A DNA stretch of 36,448 nt. It comes from Crocinitomicaceae bacterium (GTDB lineage: Bacteria; Bacteroidota; Bacteroidia; Flavobacteriales_D; Crocinitomicaceae). This document shows, one piece after another, positions 7,636 to 16,189 of the stretch. The stretch lies in the NCBI GenBank assembly GCA_014762645.1, contig JABURP010000049.1, forward strand, positions 1 to 36,448, in the 5' to 3' direction. The notes beneath the pieces are model-generated. The model was not told where the DNA came from. It searched no databases and saw nothing but the letters and a program-made list of their open reading frames with translations. How positions within the stretch are numbered: position 1 is the first letter of the stretch; each line of letters begins with the position of its first letter. The translations under genes were made by a program, and so were the position numbers.

Positions 7636-9517
7636 AATCTACCTCAGTTTCAAATTGTTTATTGCGCCTTCCAAATTTATCCAGTCGGTTGTAAAGGCCT
7701 TTAGCCGTTTTCATCTCGTTGGAAGAAAAGTAAGAAAACGAAAACGACAGTGCGTATACAGAAAAGATGACAAATAGGAAGATCACATAAATAATTGTAT
7801 TTATAAAATTGAGAATTTGCTGATAGTTATCAAAAACGGTAATGGTAAGATCCTTTACAATATTATCTACCAGACTTACCAAATCAAATTCGCTAAAGAT
7901 ACCTCCGAGCGGGTTTTCCAAAGCAAATTTGAAAATGAAGAAGATGAGTAAGAAAATAGCGAAGGATCCCAGCGAGTCACCGTAAGCGCCTTTTCCCAAA
8001 GAAAACGAATTAATAAAGGCCCTGAAAAAGTCCTTTTTCTCCTGCACAATAATCGCCGGTATCATACTGATAAAAGGGGAGGCGAATATCAACAATAAAA
8101 TCAGATAAAAAGGTGCAAATGCTAATACGGTATAAACCAATGCAGTAAACATCCACATCCAAACAAATCTCCTCAATAAAAATTTAAAAAATCCAGCGAA
8201 TAACGATTCGTCGTCATCTGTGTTGATCACATAAAATACGTTACAGAACAGCAATGCCATTACAAAACTCCAACCTATAAATTTATACAGAGTTGCATAC
8301 TCACCCGTTCCGAAGACTGCCCGCATGGTTTCAAACATGGTTAGATCATAACGAAAGGTTGAGGTATCAAGCGCAAAAATTAACCAAGCTAGCACAATTG
8401 CTACCGGGAAAATAAATGTGAAAAAGATTCTGGATATTTTGGAAATATGTTTGATGAAAAGATAGAACGTGTCTGTAAAAACTTCTCCTGTTTTTCTGAT
8501 TTTATGCCATTCAATTTTCCTGTCAGGAACATAACGTGGAACTTCTTTCAAAGCTATTTTATGAGGAACCCGTCTTGCTACTATAAAGGGGTAGATTACA
8601 TAATAAAATATGATGATAAAAAATGAAACGAGAATTATTGACAACTTCAACGCATTAGGCATTACCTGGTAGTGCCGGGTAACAAAGCTTTCAAGAAAAC
8701 CCGCTATAATGAAAAATGGCACCAGTGAAAGCATTATTGTCAACCCTCGTTTAGCAGTAAAAATGAGCGACTGCACCCGTGAAAATGAACGTGGAAATAA
8801 GAAGCCATTCCCCAATGTTATTCCGGCAGCTCCTGCAATTATTATCGAAGATATTTCAAATGCGCCATGAATCCATACCGCTAGAAATGAGGTTAAAAGC
8901 AAGCCTTTAGCTTTAAACCACCACTGAAAGCAACCTAACATAATTCCGTTACTCAACATGATGACATACGTACCAATTGTTGCAAAAATGCCAAGTGCAA
9001 ATGCAAAAAATGCCACTCTGATATTATTCATGGTGATATTCAAAAACATGCCTGTTTGTTGCATTTCACCATAAACACCCATAGGATCTCCTTTGGCGAT
9101 TCGTTCTTCTGTTGCTTCTACATAGTAATCTCCCAGGATAAGGTTAACAAACTCCGGGTTATACTCTTGTGACACAGCTCCGATTATTATGGCCAATGAA
9201 AAAAACAAGAATGCCGTAAGCAGGTTATAACGCGCCCTATACATTTCCAGCGGAACACTTTCGGTCCAGAATTTCAGGACACTGCCCAGCGGTTGTTTTC
9301 TCTGTTTGTATAAGCTGGTGAAAACCCCCTGGGCCAACTGATTGAGATATACCCTTACAGATCTTCGCGGGTAGAAAGTGCGTGCGTAGGATAAATCTTC
9401 GGTAATTTCAGTAAACAGTTTAGACACTTCATCTGGATCATTATTCTTACGACCTGATAACTTCTCAAATCGAGCCCACTTCTTTTTATTCTGTTTTATG
9501 AAGGAAGTTTCTTTCAT
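7628..9517 (-). CDS. SpoIIM-like multi-pass membrane protein fused to a second membrane module
   Basis: 629-aa integral membrane protein and first gene of the MoxR operon. Residues about 1-320 form a SpoIIM-like (stage II sporulation protein M) domain. It has an N-terminal soluble helical part, then membrane helices near 98-117, 165-196, 211-240, 258-277 and 290-314, with the conserved HGAFE motif at 217-221. Residues about 335-629 form a second block of about five to six hydrophobic helices with little charge. In related Bacteroidota operons the SpoIIM protein is about half this length and RDD or other membrane proteins are encoded separately, so this looks like a gene fusion. SpoIIM homologues outside sporulating Firmicutes have no settled role. 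The start at 9515-9517 begins MKETSFIKQN, as expected for the family. Confidence 0.8.
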   Translation of the reverse strand: MKETSFIKQNKKKWARFEKLSGRKNNDPDEVSKLFTEITEDLSYARTFYPRRSVRVYLNQLAQGVFTSLYKQRKQPLGSVLKFWTESVPLEMYRARYNLLTAFLFFSLAIIIGAVSQEYNPEFVNLILGDYYVEATEERIAKGDPMGVYGEMQQTGMFLNITMNNIRVAFFAFALGIFATIGTYVIMLSNGIMLGCFQWWFKAKGLLLTSFLAVWIHGAFEISSIIIAGAAGITLGNGFLFPRSFSRVQSLIFTAKRGLTIMLSLVPFFIIAGFLESFVTRHYQVMPNALKLSIILVSFFIIIFYYVIYPFIVARRVPHKIALKEVPRYVPDRKIEWHKIRKTGEVFTDTFYLFIKHISKISRIFFTFIFPVAIVLAWLIFALDTSTFRYDLTMFETMRAVFGTGEYATLYKFIGWSFVMALLFCNVFYVINTDDDESLFAGFFKFLLRRFVWMWMFTALVYTVLAFAPFYLILLLIFASPFISMIPAIIVQEKKDFFRAFINSFSLGKGAYGDSLGSFAIFLLIFFIFKFALENPLGGIFSEFDLVSLVDNIVKDLTITVFDNYQQILNFINTIIYVIFLFVIFSVYALSFSFSYFSSNEMKTAKGLYNRLDKFGRRNKQFETEVDYD

Positions 9518-9695
9518 TTGGGTCTCGATTACTGTCGGGATAAAAATAGCATTTTTCCCTTAGCGAGGGCATTGTATCCAAATCTTTTGCCCTTATCCAA
9601 CCTTTGTTTAATTTTTTACGTTTCGGTTAAAAGTTAATTTTAATTCGACAAATAACCACCATTTGTAGATTAAATAGGATTGTCGAGCGATTTTT

Positions 9696-9727
9696 TTTGC
9701 TTCAGTATGGTTTTTGACGTAATTTTG
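9696..9727 (+). promoter_or_regulatory. Bacteroidota-type promoter for the 269-aa secreted protein
   Basis: TTTG (9696-9699), 20-base spacer, TAATTTTG (9720-9727): an exact match to both elements. Transcription should start near 9733, leaving a leader of about 34 bases before the ATG at 9767. Confidence 0.6.
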
Positions 9728-9766
9728 CATGCAATAACGATTTGAAGTTTAGTAACTGAAGAAGAT

Positions 9767-10576
9767 ATGAGGTTTATAAATAAGATGATAGCAGGGTTTG
9801 TGTTGTTGATTGGAGTAGCATCTCCTGGCTTCTCTAACACTTCTATTGAAGGAACATATCAGGGTAAAAACCTTTTTGTTCAAAGCCCCGAAAGCGAAGA
9901 CGGATTTGGATTCTGCGTTACTAAGGTAACTGTGAACGGAGATGTTTCTGCACACAGCCCTCAGGCGAGCGCCTTCCAAATTGATCTGAGTGAATTTAGC
10001 ATACAGATTGGAGAAAAAGTTTTGGTTGTTCTCGAACACGAAGACGGCTGCAAACCGAAACTTTTAAATCCTGAAGTCTTGTTACCTAAAAGCACATTTA
10101 TTCTTGAAGATATTTCATGCACACCGGATGGGACCTTAAGCTGGAAAACTACCGGTGAATCAGGCTCATTAAATTATCAGATTGAACAGTACAAATGGAA
10201 CAAGTGGGTTGTTGTTGGTGAAACGAATGGTATTGGCAATGCAAAACCCAATGAGTACCTTTTTAATGTGTCACCTCATTCAGGAGAAAATAAACTGCGT
10301 GTAACACAAACTGACAACACTGGAAACAAGCGCGTTTCAAAAGAGGTGACTTTTGTTGCTAAAGACATTCCCGAACCTCAAATGGTCGCACAAAAAGGAA
10401 AAATTATTGAATTCGTATCCAATGGTGAAAAAGTAATTACCAAGTATGAAGTTTTTGATGCTTACGGTAATATAGTAAAGAAAGGGATGAATCATACTGT
10501 TGATTGTTCCAACCTCAAAGACGGTGTATATCACGTCAACTATGACAATAAACACGAGAAGTTTATCAAGAAATAA
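9767..10576 (+). CDS. Secreted protein with a short CTD-like C-terminus, unknown function
   Basis: 269 aa with signal peptide MRFINKMIAGFVLLIGVASP (cleavage near GFS/N). The mature part is beta-rich, with three cysteines near CVTKVTVNG, EDGCKPK and DISCTPDG. The segment LSWKTTGESGSLNYQIEQYKW followed by NKWVVVGE resembles a fibronectin-III-like fold. The last 70 residues (YEVFDAYGNIVKKG ... CSNLKDGVYHVNY ... KFIKK) follow the T9SS type A sorting-domain pattern, including the G-x-Y-x-V strand and basic end, though the usual YPNP motif is missing. It may therefore be a T9SS cargo or only CTD-like. It is divergent from the SpoIIM-like gene. A consensus promoter lies in front and a strong terminator follows, so it is a single-gene unit. 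Confidence 0.75.
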   Translation: MRFINKMIAGFVLLIGVASPGFSNTSIEGTYQGKNLFVQSPESEDGFGFCVTKVTVNGDVSAHSPQASAFQIDLSEFSIQIGEKVLVVLEHEDGCKPKLLNPEVLLPKSTFILEDISCTPDGTLSWKTTGESGSLNYQIEQYKWNKWVVVGETNGIGNAKPNEYLFNVSPHSGENKLRVTQTDNTGNKRVSKEVTFVAKDIPEPQMVAQKGKIIEFVSNGEKVITKYEVFDAYGNIVKKGMNHTVDCSNLKDGVYHVNYDNKHEKFIKK

Positions 10577-10603
10577 TAACTCTTACTCAAGATAAGTTAA
10601 AGT

Positions 10604-10632
10604 AGCCTTCCATCACTGGGAGGCTTTTTTTA
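10604..10632 (+). terminator. Rho-independent terminator
   Basis: Stem AGCCTTCC (10604-10611) / GGGAGGCT (10618-10625), one G-T wobble, loop ATCACT, then a T tract. It closes the unit of the preceding secreted-protein gene. Confidence 0.85.
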
Positions 10633-10742
10633 TTGATTTCTACTTATTTGTGATTTCAACCTTTCATCACTTTTTGTTTCTATTTTAACATTTAATAGCG
10701 TAAATTCATGCCAATTTTAACCTCGCAATAAAAACTATAACC

Positions 10743-13700
10743 ATGAAATTATTATTACGCTTTCTGACTTTGAATGCGCTTTTACTCTTTGCAGTATCTG
10801 CATTTACCCAAGGTCAACACTATGACAACAAACCTTATATCGAAGGTGAATTCCTTGTTCAGGTAAAATCAGGAGAAGATATTCGAAACCTCATTCGTAA
10901 AGCCCCGGCTAATTACGAAATGAGTATTGCAGAATACCTATCACCTCCTATGCGCGTTTGGCTTGTGAAGTTTAATCACCACAATGTTGAACACTGGCAA
11001 TTTCAAAATTGGCTGTATGAACAGAAAGAAGTAAGTATTGCAGATTATAACTACCTGGTTGAAATGCGATCTACCCTACCAAATGATGCCAGTTTTACAC
11101 AACAATGGCACCATAATAATACAGGACAAACCGGTGGAACACCGGATGCAGATATTGACTCTGATTTAGCCTGGGATATTACTACAGGTGGATTGACTGC
11201 TACCAATGACGATATCGTTGTTTGTATGGTAGAAGGAGGCGGAGGAAACCTCAACCATCAGGATCTTAGTCCTAACAGATGGATCAACACCAATGAAATT
11301 GATGGAAACGGTATTGATGATGATGGAAATGGTTATGTTGATGATTACTACGGCTGGAACACCGGAACAAACGACGACAATACAGGAACAGGTGGTCATG
11401 GGACAAACTGTCTTGGGATGATCGGAGCAAAAGGTAATAATGGACTAAACGTTGTCGGTGCAAACTGGGACGTTAAGCTTATGGTTCTCAACATGGGTGG
11501 TGGTTTAAGCCAGTCAAATGTAATTGCCGCTTATACTTATCCTTTGGTAATGCGACAAATGTGGAACAACACTGGAGGTACACAAGGTGCTTTTGTTGTA
11601 GCTACTTCTGCTTCATGGGGTATTGACGGAGCTGATCCTGCGAGTTATCCCCTTTGGTGTGCATTCTACGACACACTAGGATATCACGGAATATTGAATG
11701 TGGGAGCGACTACTAACCAAAACCTGGATGTAGATGTGGCAGGAGATATGCCTACAGCATGTGCCAGCCCATATATGATTGGTGTTGGAAGAACAGATCA
11801 TAATGACAATACAGCCGGCGGATATGGTGACCAAACTATTGAGTTCGGTGCACCAGGAATTAATGTGGTAACTACTGCGAATACGAATACTATCACAACT
11901 ACAACGGGTACTTCTTTTTCTTGCCCGCTAACAGCTGGTGTTATTGGATTAGCATATTCTATTCCTTGTCCAAACTTAATGAGCTTAGCCGTCTCTAATC
12001 CGCAAGGAGCAGCAGATGTGGTTCTACAAGCGCTACTGGACGGCACCGACCCTAAATCACAGCTTTCGACAAAATTTATTACCGGAGGGCGACTCAATTC
12101 CAGAAATACGTTGGATGAATTAATGCTGGCAACATGTACAGGTTCGCTTTGTCTATCCCCATCAGCAGTAACCACCACAAATATTAATGACATGGATGCC
12201 GATATCAACTTTACGGCCTATGATTCTGCTGATCAAACGATAATTTATTGGCAAGAATCAGGTACCGGAAGTTGGAACGTGGTAACCAGTGCAACATCTC
12301 CTTATGACTTAAATGGATTAACAGGTTGTACGGATTATGAATACTATCTGGTTTCAGTTTGTGGAACAGACACGAGTAGTGCAACAGCAACACAAACATT
12401 CTCTACAACAGGTTGTGGTAACTGTATTGACTTGAACTATTGTGCTTCGCAAGCTACTGATGGTGTAGATGAATGGATCGACAATTTTAACATAGATACG
12501 TACACTAATAATTCAGGTAATGATGGTGGTTATGGTGACTACACAGGAGCCAGTGTCATCTCTTTAATTCCTGGACAAACTTATCCAATTACCGTCACAC
12601 CTGCATGGTCTGGAACCTTATATGATGAGTACAGCCGAATATGGATTGATGTCAATCAAAATGGAACTTTTGAACCGGCAGAATTATTATACGACCAGGG
12701 AACAGCTACGCAGACACCTGCCACAGGAAACGTAACTATACCTGGTGGAGCTGTGCTTGGTAGTACACGAATGCGTGTACAACTGGCATATCAGGGACCA
12801 GGACAAACAGCATTACCAGATGTATGCGCATCATTTACCTGGGGAGAAGTAGAAGATTATTGCGTAGACATTATCAGTGCGTGTACTTTTAATGTTACCG
12901 AAACACTGGTTGACCCAAGCTGTAATGGTAATGCTGATGGAAGTATCTCACTGAATGTAACCGGAGCGCAACCGCCATATACATATTTGTGGAATCCAGG
13001 TGGATCTACTTCTTCATCAATAACAGGATTATCAGGTGGAACTTACACCGTAACCATTACGGATAATACAGGTCTGTGTGATACTACTATTAGTTACACA
13101 CTAAATGAACCTGCTGCGCTTAGCGCATCCACAGCGATTACTGATGTGACTTGTAACGGAAATGCTGATGGAGCAATTGACCTGACGGTAACTGGTGGAA
13201 CTACGCCTTATACCTATTCATGGTCAACAGGAGCAACAACTGAAGACATCTCAGGTTTATCCGGAGGTTCGTATGATGTAACTATCACAGATGATAACGG
13301 CTGCTCTATCACATTGACAGGTAATGTGGTAAATGAGCCTGCTACACTCACAGGAACATTGAACATTACGGATGGAACATGTACAGTACCAGGTTCTGCT
13401 ACGATTTCTGCTTCCGGAGGAACTTCTCCGTATACCTATAGCTGGTCTACAGGTGATACAGGAACTTCAGTTACAGGACTTCCTGCAGGCCCAATCTCCG
13501 TGACAATAACAGATGATAACGGATGTACAGTAACGGAATCCGGAACGGTTAACTTGGCTGGTGCGGCTTCTATTACATTGAATAGTGCAACAGATGTATC
13601 ATGTAATGGTATGACTGATGGTGCTATAAATGTAGATATCACTGGCGGTACTACACCTTATACCTTCTCATGGTCAAATGGAGCATCCACTGAAGACATT

Positions 13701-14720
13701 ACTAATGTTGGAGCGGGTACTTATACATTAACGCTAACGGATGACGCTGGATGTACAACGGTATTCACGCACACAATTAATGAACCTCCGGCATTGACAG
13801 CTACCTTGACAATTATTGATGGACAATGCGGTGGAAATGGTGATGCACAGGTTGCAGTATCGGGTGGAGCTAATCCATACACGTATAGCTGGTCAACCGG
13901 TGGTACAGGACCTTTTGTAAGCAACTTGTCTGCTGGCCCGATTTCTGTCACTGTTACCGATAATAACGGATGTACAGTAACGGAATCCGGAACGGTTACG
14001 AATAACCCGGATGTGAGTGTTTCACTGACTTCATCTACAGATGCAAGTTGTAATGCCGGAAATGATGGTGCGATTGATGTAACCGTCTCTGGCGGAACCG
14101 GTCCATTTACTTATTCTTGGTCCAACGGTGCAACCACAGAAGATCTTTCTGGTGTGGGTGCTGGTACCTATACGCTCACAGTAACGGATGATCTCGGCTG
14201 TACGGCAACGTTGACCGAAACAATTAACGAGCCAACCGCAATCAGTGGATCAGCAACTACAACGGATATTATTAGTGGTAGTGACGGTTCTGTTGACTTA
14301 ACTGTTACAGGAGGAACACCTCCATACACGTATAACTGGACAAGTGGTGAAACAACTGAAGATCTTTCAGGACTCAGTTTAGCAGGAACTTATACCTGTA
14401 CAATTACAGATGCAAACGGATGTACAACAACCGTAAATGCGATTGTAAATTCACAGTTGAGTATTATTGAAGAAGGTCTTAAGTACATGAATATTTATCC
14501 AAATCCATCCCACGGAACAATAAACATTTTGTTTACGGAGAAGATTCTTGTAGACATTACGATATACAACAGTATGGGACAATCGTTGTTTACATTGTCA
14601 AATAATGGTGATCAAAGTATTGCTATTGACATGAATGAATTTGCCAGTGGAGTTTACATTCTAAATGTAAAAGCTGAAGATGGTACGGAAGTTAACCGGC
14701 GAGTTATGATTAAAAGATAA
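10743..14720 (+). CDS. Secreted S8 (subtilisin-like) protease with GEVED, SprB repeats and T9SS CTD
   Basis: 1325 aa. Signal peptide about 1-22; propeptide-like region about 23-110; S8 domain about 130-460 with the His box GGHGT (H219) and Ser box GTSFSCP (S391). The expected catalytic Asp position in VVCMVEGGGGNLNHQDL is a Glu (E164), so activity is uncertain. A calcium-loop-like NEIDGNGIDDDGNGYVDD lies between. A fibronectin-III-like domain follows (about 470-560), then a GEVED domain (about 562-710, ending GEVEDYCV), seven SprB-type repeats of about 73-76 residues (713-1236), and a type A T9SS CTD (about 1237-1325: IYPNPSHG, SGVYILNVKA, VMIKR). It should be secreted and anchored to the surface by the T9SS. 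The repeats alternate between two subtypes (see findings). A perfect-looking terminator follows. Confidence 0.92.
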   Translation: MKLLLRFLTLNALLLFAVSAFTQGQHYDNKPYIEGEFLVQVKSGEDIRNLIRKAPANYEMSIAEYLSPPMRVWLVKFNHHNVEHWQFQNWLYEQKEVSIADYNYLVEMRSTLPNDASFTQQWHHNNTGQTGGTPDADIDSDLAWDITTGGLTATNDDIVVCMVEGGGGNLNHQDLSPNRWINTNEIDGNGIDDDGNGYVDDYYGWNTGTNDDNTGTGGHGTNCLGMIGAKGNNGLNVVGANWDVKLMVLNMGGGLSQSNVIAAYTYPLVMRQMWNNTGGTQGAFVVATSASWGIDGADPASYPLWCAFYDTLGYHGILNVGATTNQNLDVDVAGDMPTACASPYMIGVGRTDHNDNTAGGYGDQTIEFGAPGINVVTTANTNTITTTTGTSFSCPLTAGVIGLAYSIPCPNLMSLAVSNPQGAADVVLQALLDGTDPKSQLSTKFITGGRLNSRNTLDELMLATCTGSLCLSPSAVTTTNINDMDADINFTAYDSADQTIIYWQESGTGSWNVVTSATSPYDLNGLTGCTDYEYYLVSVCGTDTSSATATQTFSTTGCGNCIDLNYCASQATDGVDEWIDNFNIDTYTNNSGNDGGYGDYTGASVISLIPGQTYPITVTPAWSGTLYDEYSRIWIDVNQNGTFEPAELLYDQGTATQTPATGNVTIPGGAVLGSTRMRVQLAYQGPGQTALPDVCASFTWGEVEDYCVDIISACTFNVTETLVDPSCNGNADGSISLNVTGAQPPYTYLWNPGGSTSSSITGLSGGTYTVTITDNTGLCDTTISYTLNEPAALSASTAITDVTCNGNADGAIDLTVTGGTTPYTYSWSTGATTEDISGLSGGSYDVTITDDNGCSITLTGNVVNEPATLTGTLNITDGTCTVPGSATISASGGTSPYTYSWSTGDTGTSVTGLPAGPISVTITDDNGCTVTESGTVNLAGAASITLNSATDVSCNGMTDGAINVDITGGTTPYTFSWSNGASTEDITNVGAGTYTLTLTDDAGCTTVFTHTINEPPALTATLTIIDGQCGGNGDAQVAVSGGANPYTYSWSTGGTGPFVSNLSAGPISVTVTDNNGCTVTESGTVTNNPDVSVSLTSSTDASCNAGNDGAIDVTVSGGTGPFTYSWSNGATTEDLSGVGAGTYTLTVTDDLGCTATLTETINEPTAISGSATTTDIISGSDGSVDLTVTGGTPPYTYNWTSGETTEDLSGLSLAGTYTCTITDANGCTTTVNAIVNSQLSIIEEGLKYMNIYPNPSHGTINILFTEKILVDITIYNSMGQSLFTLSNNGDQSIAIDMNEFASGVYILNVKAEDGTEVNRRVMIKR
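12879..14450 (+). repeat. Seven tandem SprB repeats inside the S8 protease gene
   Basis: Each unit carries the pattern C-N-G-x-x-D-G-x-I ... GGT-x-PYTYSWS ... G-x-Y-x-V-x-ITD-x-x-GC. Units 3 and 5 are a diverged subtype with AGPISVT and CTVTESGTV. A 36-base stretch is identical at 13516-13551 and 13963-13998, exactly 447 bases (149 codons) apart, i.e. two repeat units. This shows duplication of a two-unit block. Confidence 0.85.
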
Positions 14721-14742
14721 ATAATCAAGAAATACTATAGAG

Positions 14743-14777
14743 AATAGCCTTTCCAAATTGGAAGGGCTATTTTTTTA
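14743..14777 (+). terminator. Rho-independent terminator after the protease gene
   Basis: Stem ATAGCCTTTCC (14744-14754) / GGAAGGGCTAT (14760-14770), one wobble pair, loop AAATT, then seven T. Strong. Confidence 0.9.
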
Positions 14778-14912
14778 TTAAAAAAAACAGGGCCTCCCAC
14801 CAAATAACAAACTTACCCTAATTAAATCTTCCTTTGAGAGACCCTGTTGAAAAGACATTTTCATTGTTGGATACTGACGATAAATGGTATTGGTGTTAAT
14901 ATTCCAATTCAT
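14778..14912 (-). CDS. Possible 44-aa small ORF or gene remnant in a hairpin-flanked intergenic region
   Basis: In the 353-base gap between the protease and the next plus-strand gene, the minus strand has a short frame: ATG at 14910-14912, stop TAA at 14778-14780, 44 codons. Its product starts MNWNINTNTIYRQYPTMKMS and ends SLLFGGRPCFF. It has no signal peptide or membrane helix. The composition looks more protein-like than a random frame, but no promoter is evident. A 13-base imperfect inverted repeat (14786-14798 and 14832-14844) spans its 3' half. On the minus strand this pairs with two G-T wobbles and is followed by an T-rich run, as in a terminator. It could be a small protein, the end of a decayed gene, or chance. 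Confidence 0.25.
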   Translation of the reverse strand: MNWNINTNTIYRQYPTMKMSFQQGLSKEDLIRVSLLFGGRPCFF

Positions 14913-14979
14913 AAACTTGTCCTTTCATACCCTTTATGTTCAGATCTTAAATAGGTAACCATTTAAAATGATTTTTTTG

Positions 14980-14994
14980 CTCATTAACAATGAG
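14980..14994. repeat. Small inverted repeat in the 14720-15074 gap
   Basis: CTCATT-AAC-AATGAG, a perfect 6-bp inverted repeat with a 3-base centre, about 80 bases before the ATG at 15074. It has no T tail in the right orientation, so it is not a terminator. It could be an operator or be incidental. Apart from this, the minus-strand small frame and the terminator, I see nothing else in this gap. Confidence 0.3.
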
Positions 14995-15073
14995 ACAAGG
15001 ATAAGTTCAGCACATAAATTTTATATCTGGCACAGAATTAGATTACTTTGTATTACAATTAATTGATTTAGAC

Positions 15074-15520
15074 ATGAAAACAGCACAATTACTAATCGTG
15101 GCTATTTTCTTTTTATCCCTGAACGGACTTTCACAGGAAAAAGAGGCCAAGTTTTTACAGTTTAATAATTTTTCATCCAACTTTGAGGTACCCGAAGGTA
15201 AGACGTGGGTAATTAATAGCATTTTCTCAAGTTCAATTGGAGAGATTATTGAAAATTCAGACGGTACTATTTCAACTTTACCGGTAAGAATATTTATCAA
15301 GACACTTAATGGGGATATTAAAACGGATTATGCCGGTAATAGATTCGGTCCTCAGGTATATCAATCGGATAATACAGCTGCATCTGTCAGTTACCCCATT
15401 ACGCTACCTGAAAACACCAAGTTTAGTCTTGTTATAGTAGTTGGTAATCCCGGGAACTGCAAGGCATTTAACGGAACAGGATATATCAACCTGTATGAAG
15501 TAACTAACAACACCTTTTAA
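15074..15520 (+). CDS. Small secreted protein, first of a paralogous pair
   Basis: 148 aa with signal peptide MKTAQLLIVAIFFLSLNGLS (cleavage near SQ/E). The mature part is one beta-rich domain of about 120 residues, with the landmarks VPEGKTWVIN, VRIFIKTLNGDI, RFGPQVYQSDN, LPENTKFSLVIVVGN and KAFNGTGYINLYE. The downstream gene has the same domain with each landmark in the same order, so the two are tandem duplicates. I do not recognise the family. The only two-base gap to the next gene indicates an operon. TTACTTTG at 15043-15050 is a near match to the -7 consensus. No CTD is present, so the protein is probably periplasmic or loosely surface-associated. Confidence 0.7.
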   Translation: MKTAQLLIVAIFFLSLNGLSQEKEAKFLQFNNFSSNFEVPEGKTWVINSIFSSSIGEIIENSDGTISTLPVRIFIKTLNGDIKTDYAGNRFGPQVYQSDNTAASVSYPITLPENTKFSLVIVVGNPGNCKAFNGTGYINLYEVTNNTF

Positions 15521-15522
15521 TT

Positions 15523-16176
15523 ATGAAGAAGATTTTGATTTTATCAGCATTGCTGGCTTCCACTGTGTCTTTTTCACAATCTAAAAAGGAGTTAATGGAG
15601 CAGGTGGACAAGAAAAATGCTACGATTGATAGTTTACATAAGGTCATTGCCAATATGGAGAATATCATTGAAAACAGAGATCGGAGTAATAAAATACTGA
15701 CAGAAGACGTAGATGAGTTAACAGTAAAACTACAGGAAGAAACTGATCTGAGAAGAGAAAAGCACGCTATTATTCAAAAACTCAGAAATCGTGCAGCTAC
15801 TGGAGTTCCGAAAATTATGTACATGAGTAACACAAAAAATGTACTGAAGGTTCCAAAAGGTAAGTACTGGACAATTAACCAGTTCATGTCCGACTACACG
15901 TCAAAGATTACCATTGATTCAACCGGGACGCCAATAGCTGAGGAAGTACATGTATTTATAAAAGAGCTTGACGGTACAGTCCTCACCAATCCTGCTCAAA
16001 AATTATACGGCCCGAAAGTATTCAGTTCCCTTCATCCGGAACAAGTGATTCGTTTTCCACTGATCTTTACGGAAGGTGTACAATTTAAAATTGCTGTCTA
16101 CAAAGGTGAAATTGGTGCGCTTGAAGCGTACGACGGTAAGGTCTATTGTACCTATACAGAAAAAGACATGGAATAA
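15523..16176 (+). CDS. Secreted coiled-coil protein, second of the paralogous pair
   Basis: 217 aa. The signal peptide MKKILILSALLASTVSFSQ is followed by a long charged helix, probably a coiled coil (about residues 22-88; DSLHKVIANMENIIENR, DELTVKLQEETDLRREKH). A C-terminal domain (about 95-215) is homologous to the preceding protein: VPKGKYWTIN, VHVFIKELDGTV, LYGPKVFSS, FTEGVQFKIAVYKG, EAYDGKVYCTYTE. The coiled coil may oligomerise or reach across the periplasm, with the shared domain as the head. It starts two bases after the stop of its paralogue and ends 13 bases before the convergent SprB/CTD gene. The function is unknown. Confidence 0.7.
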   Translation: MKKILILSALLASTVSFSQSKKELMEQVDKKNATIDSLHKVIANMENIIENRDRSNKILTEDVDELTVKLQEETDLRREKHAIIQKLRNRAATGVPKIMYMSNTKNVLKVPKGKYWTINQFMSDYTSKITIDSTGTPIAEEVHVFIKELDGTVLTNPAQKLYGPKVFSSLHPEQVIRFPLIFTEGVQFKIAVYKGEIGALEAYDGKVYCTYTEKDME

Positions 16177-16189
16177 TCCTGAATCTCTG

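Noticed and set aside
11798-12208. 136-aa minus-strand ORF inside the S8 protease gene
   Set aside because: Mirror reading of a large well-supported gene, with biased V/I/S/P composition and no signal or domain.
12879-14450. CRISPR-like repeat array
   Set aside because: The repeats are in-frame protein repeats (SprB) of about 220 bases with diverged DNA, not short identical repeats with spacers.
14720-15073. Insertion-sequence remnant in the gap, prompted by the inverted repeat
   Set aside because: No transposase frame or target-site duplication is visible; the inverted repeat fits a terminator-like hairpin better.
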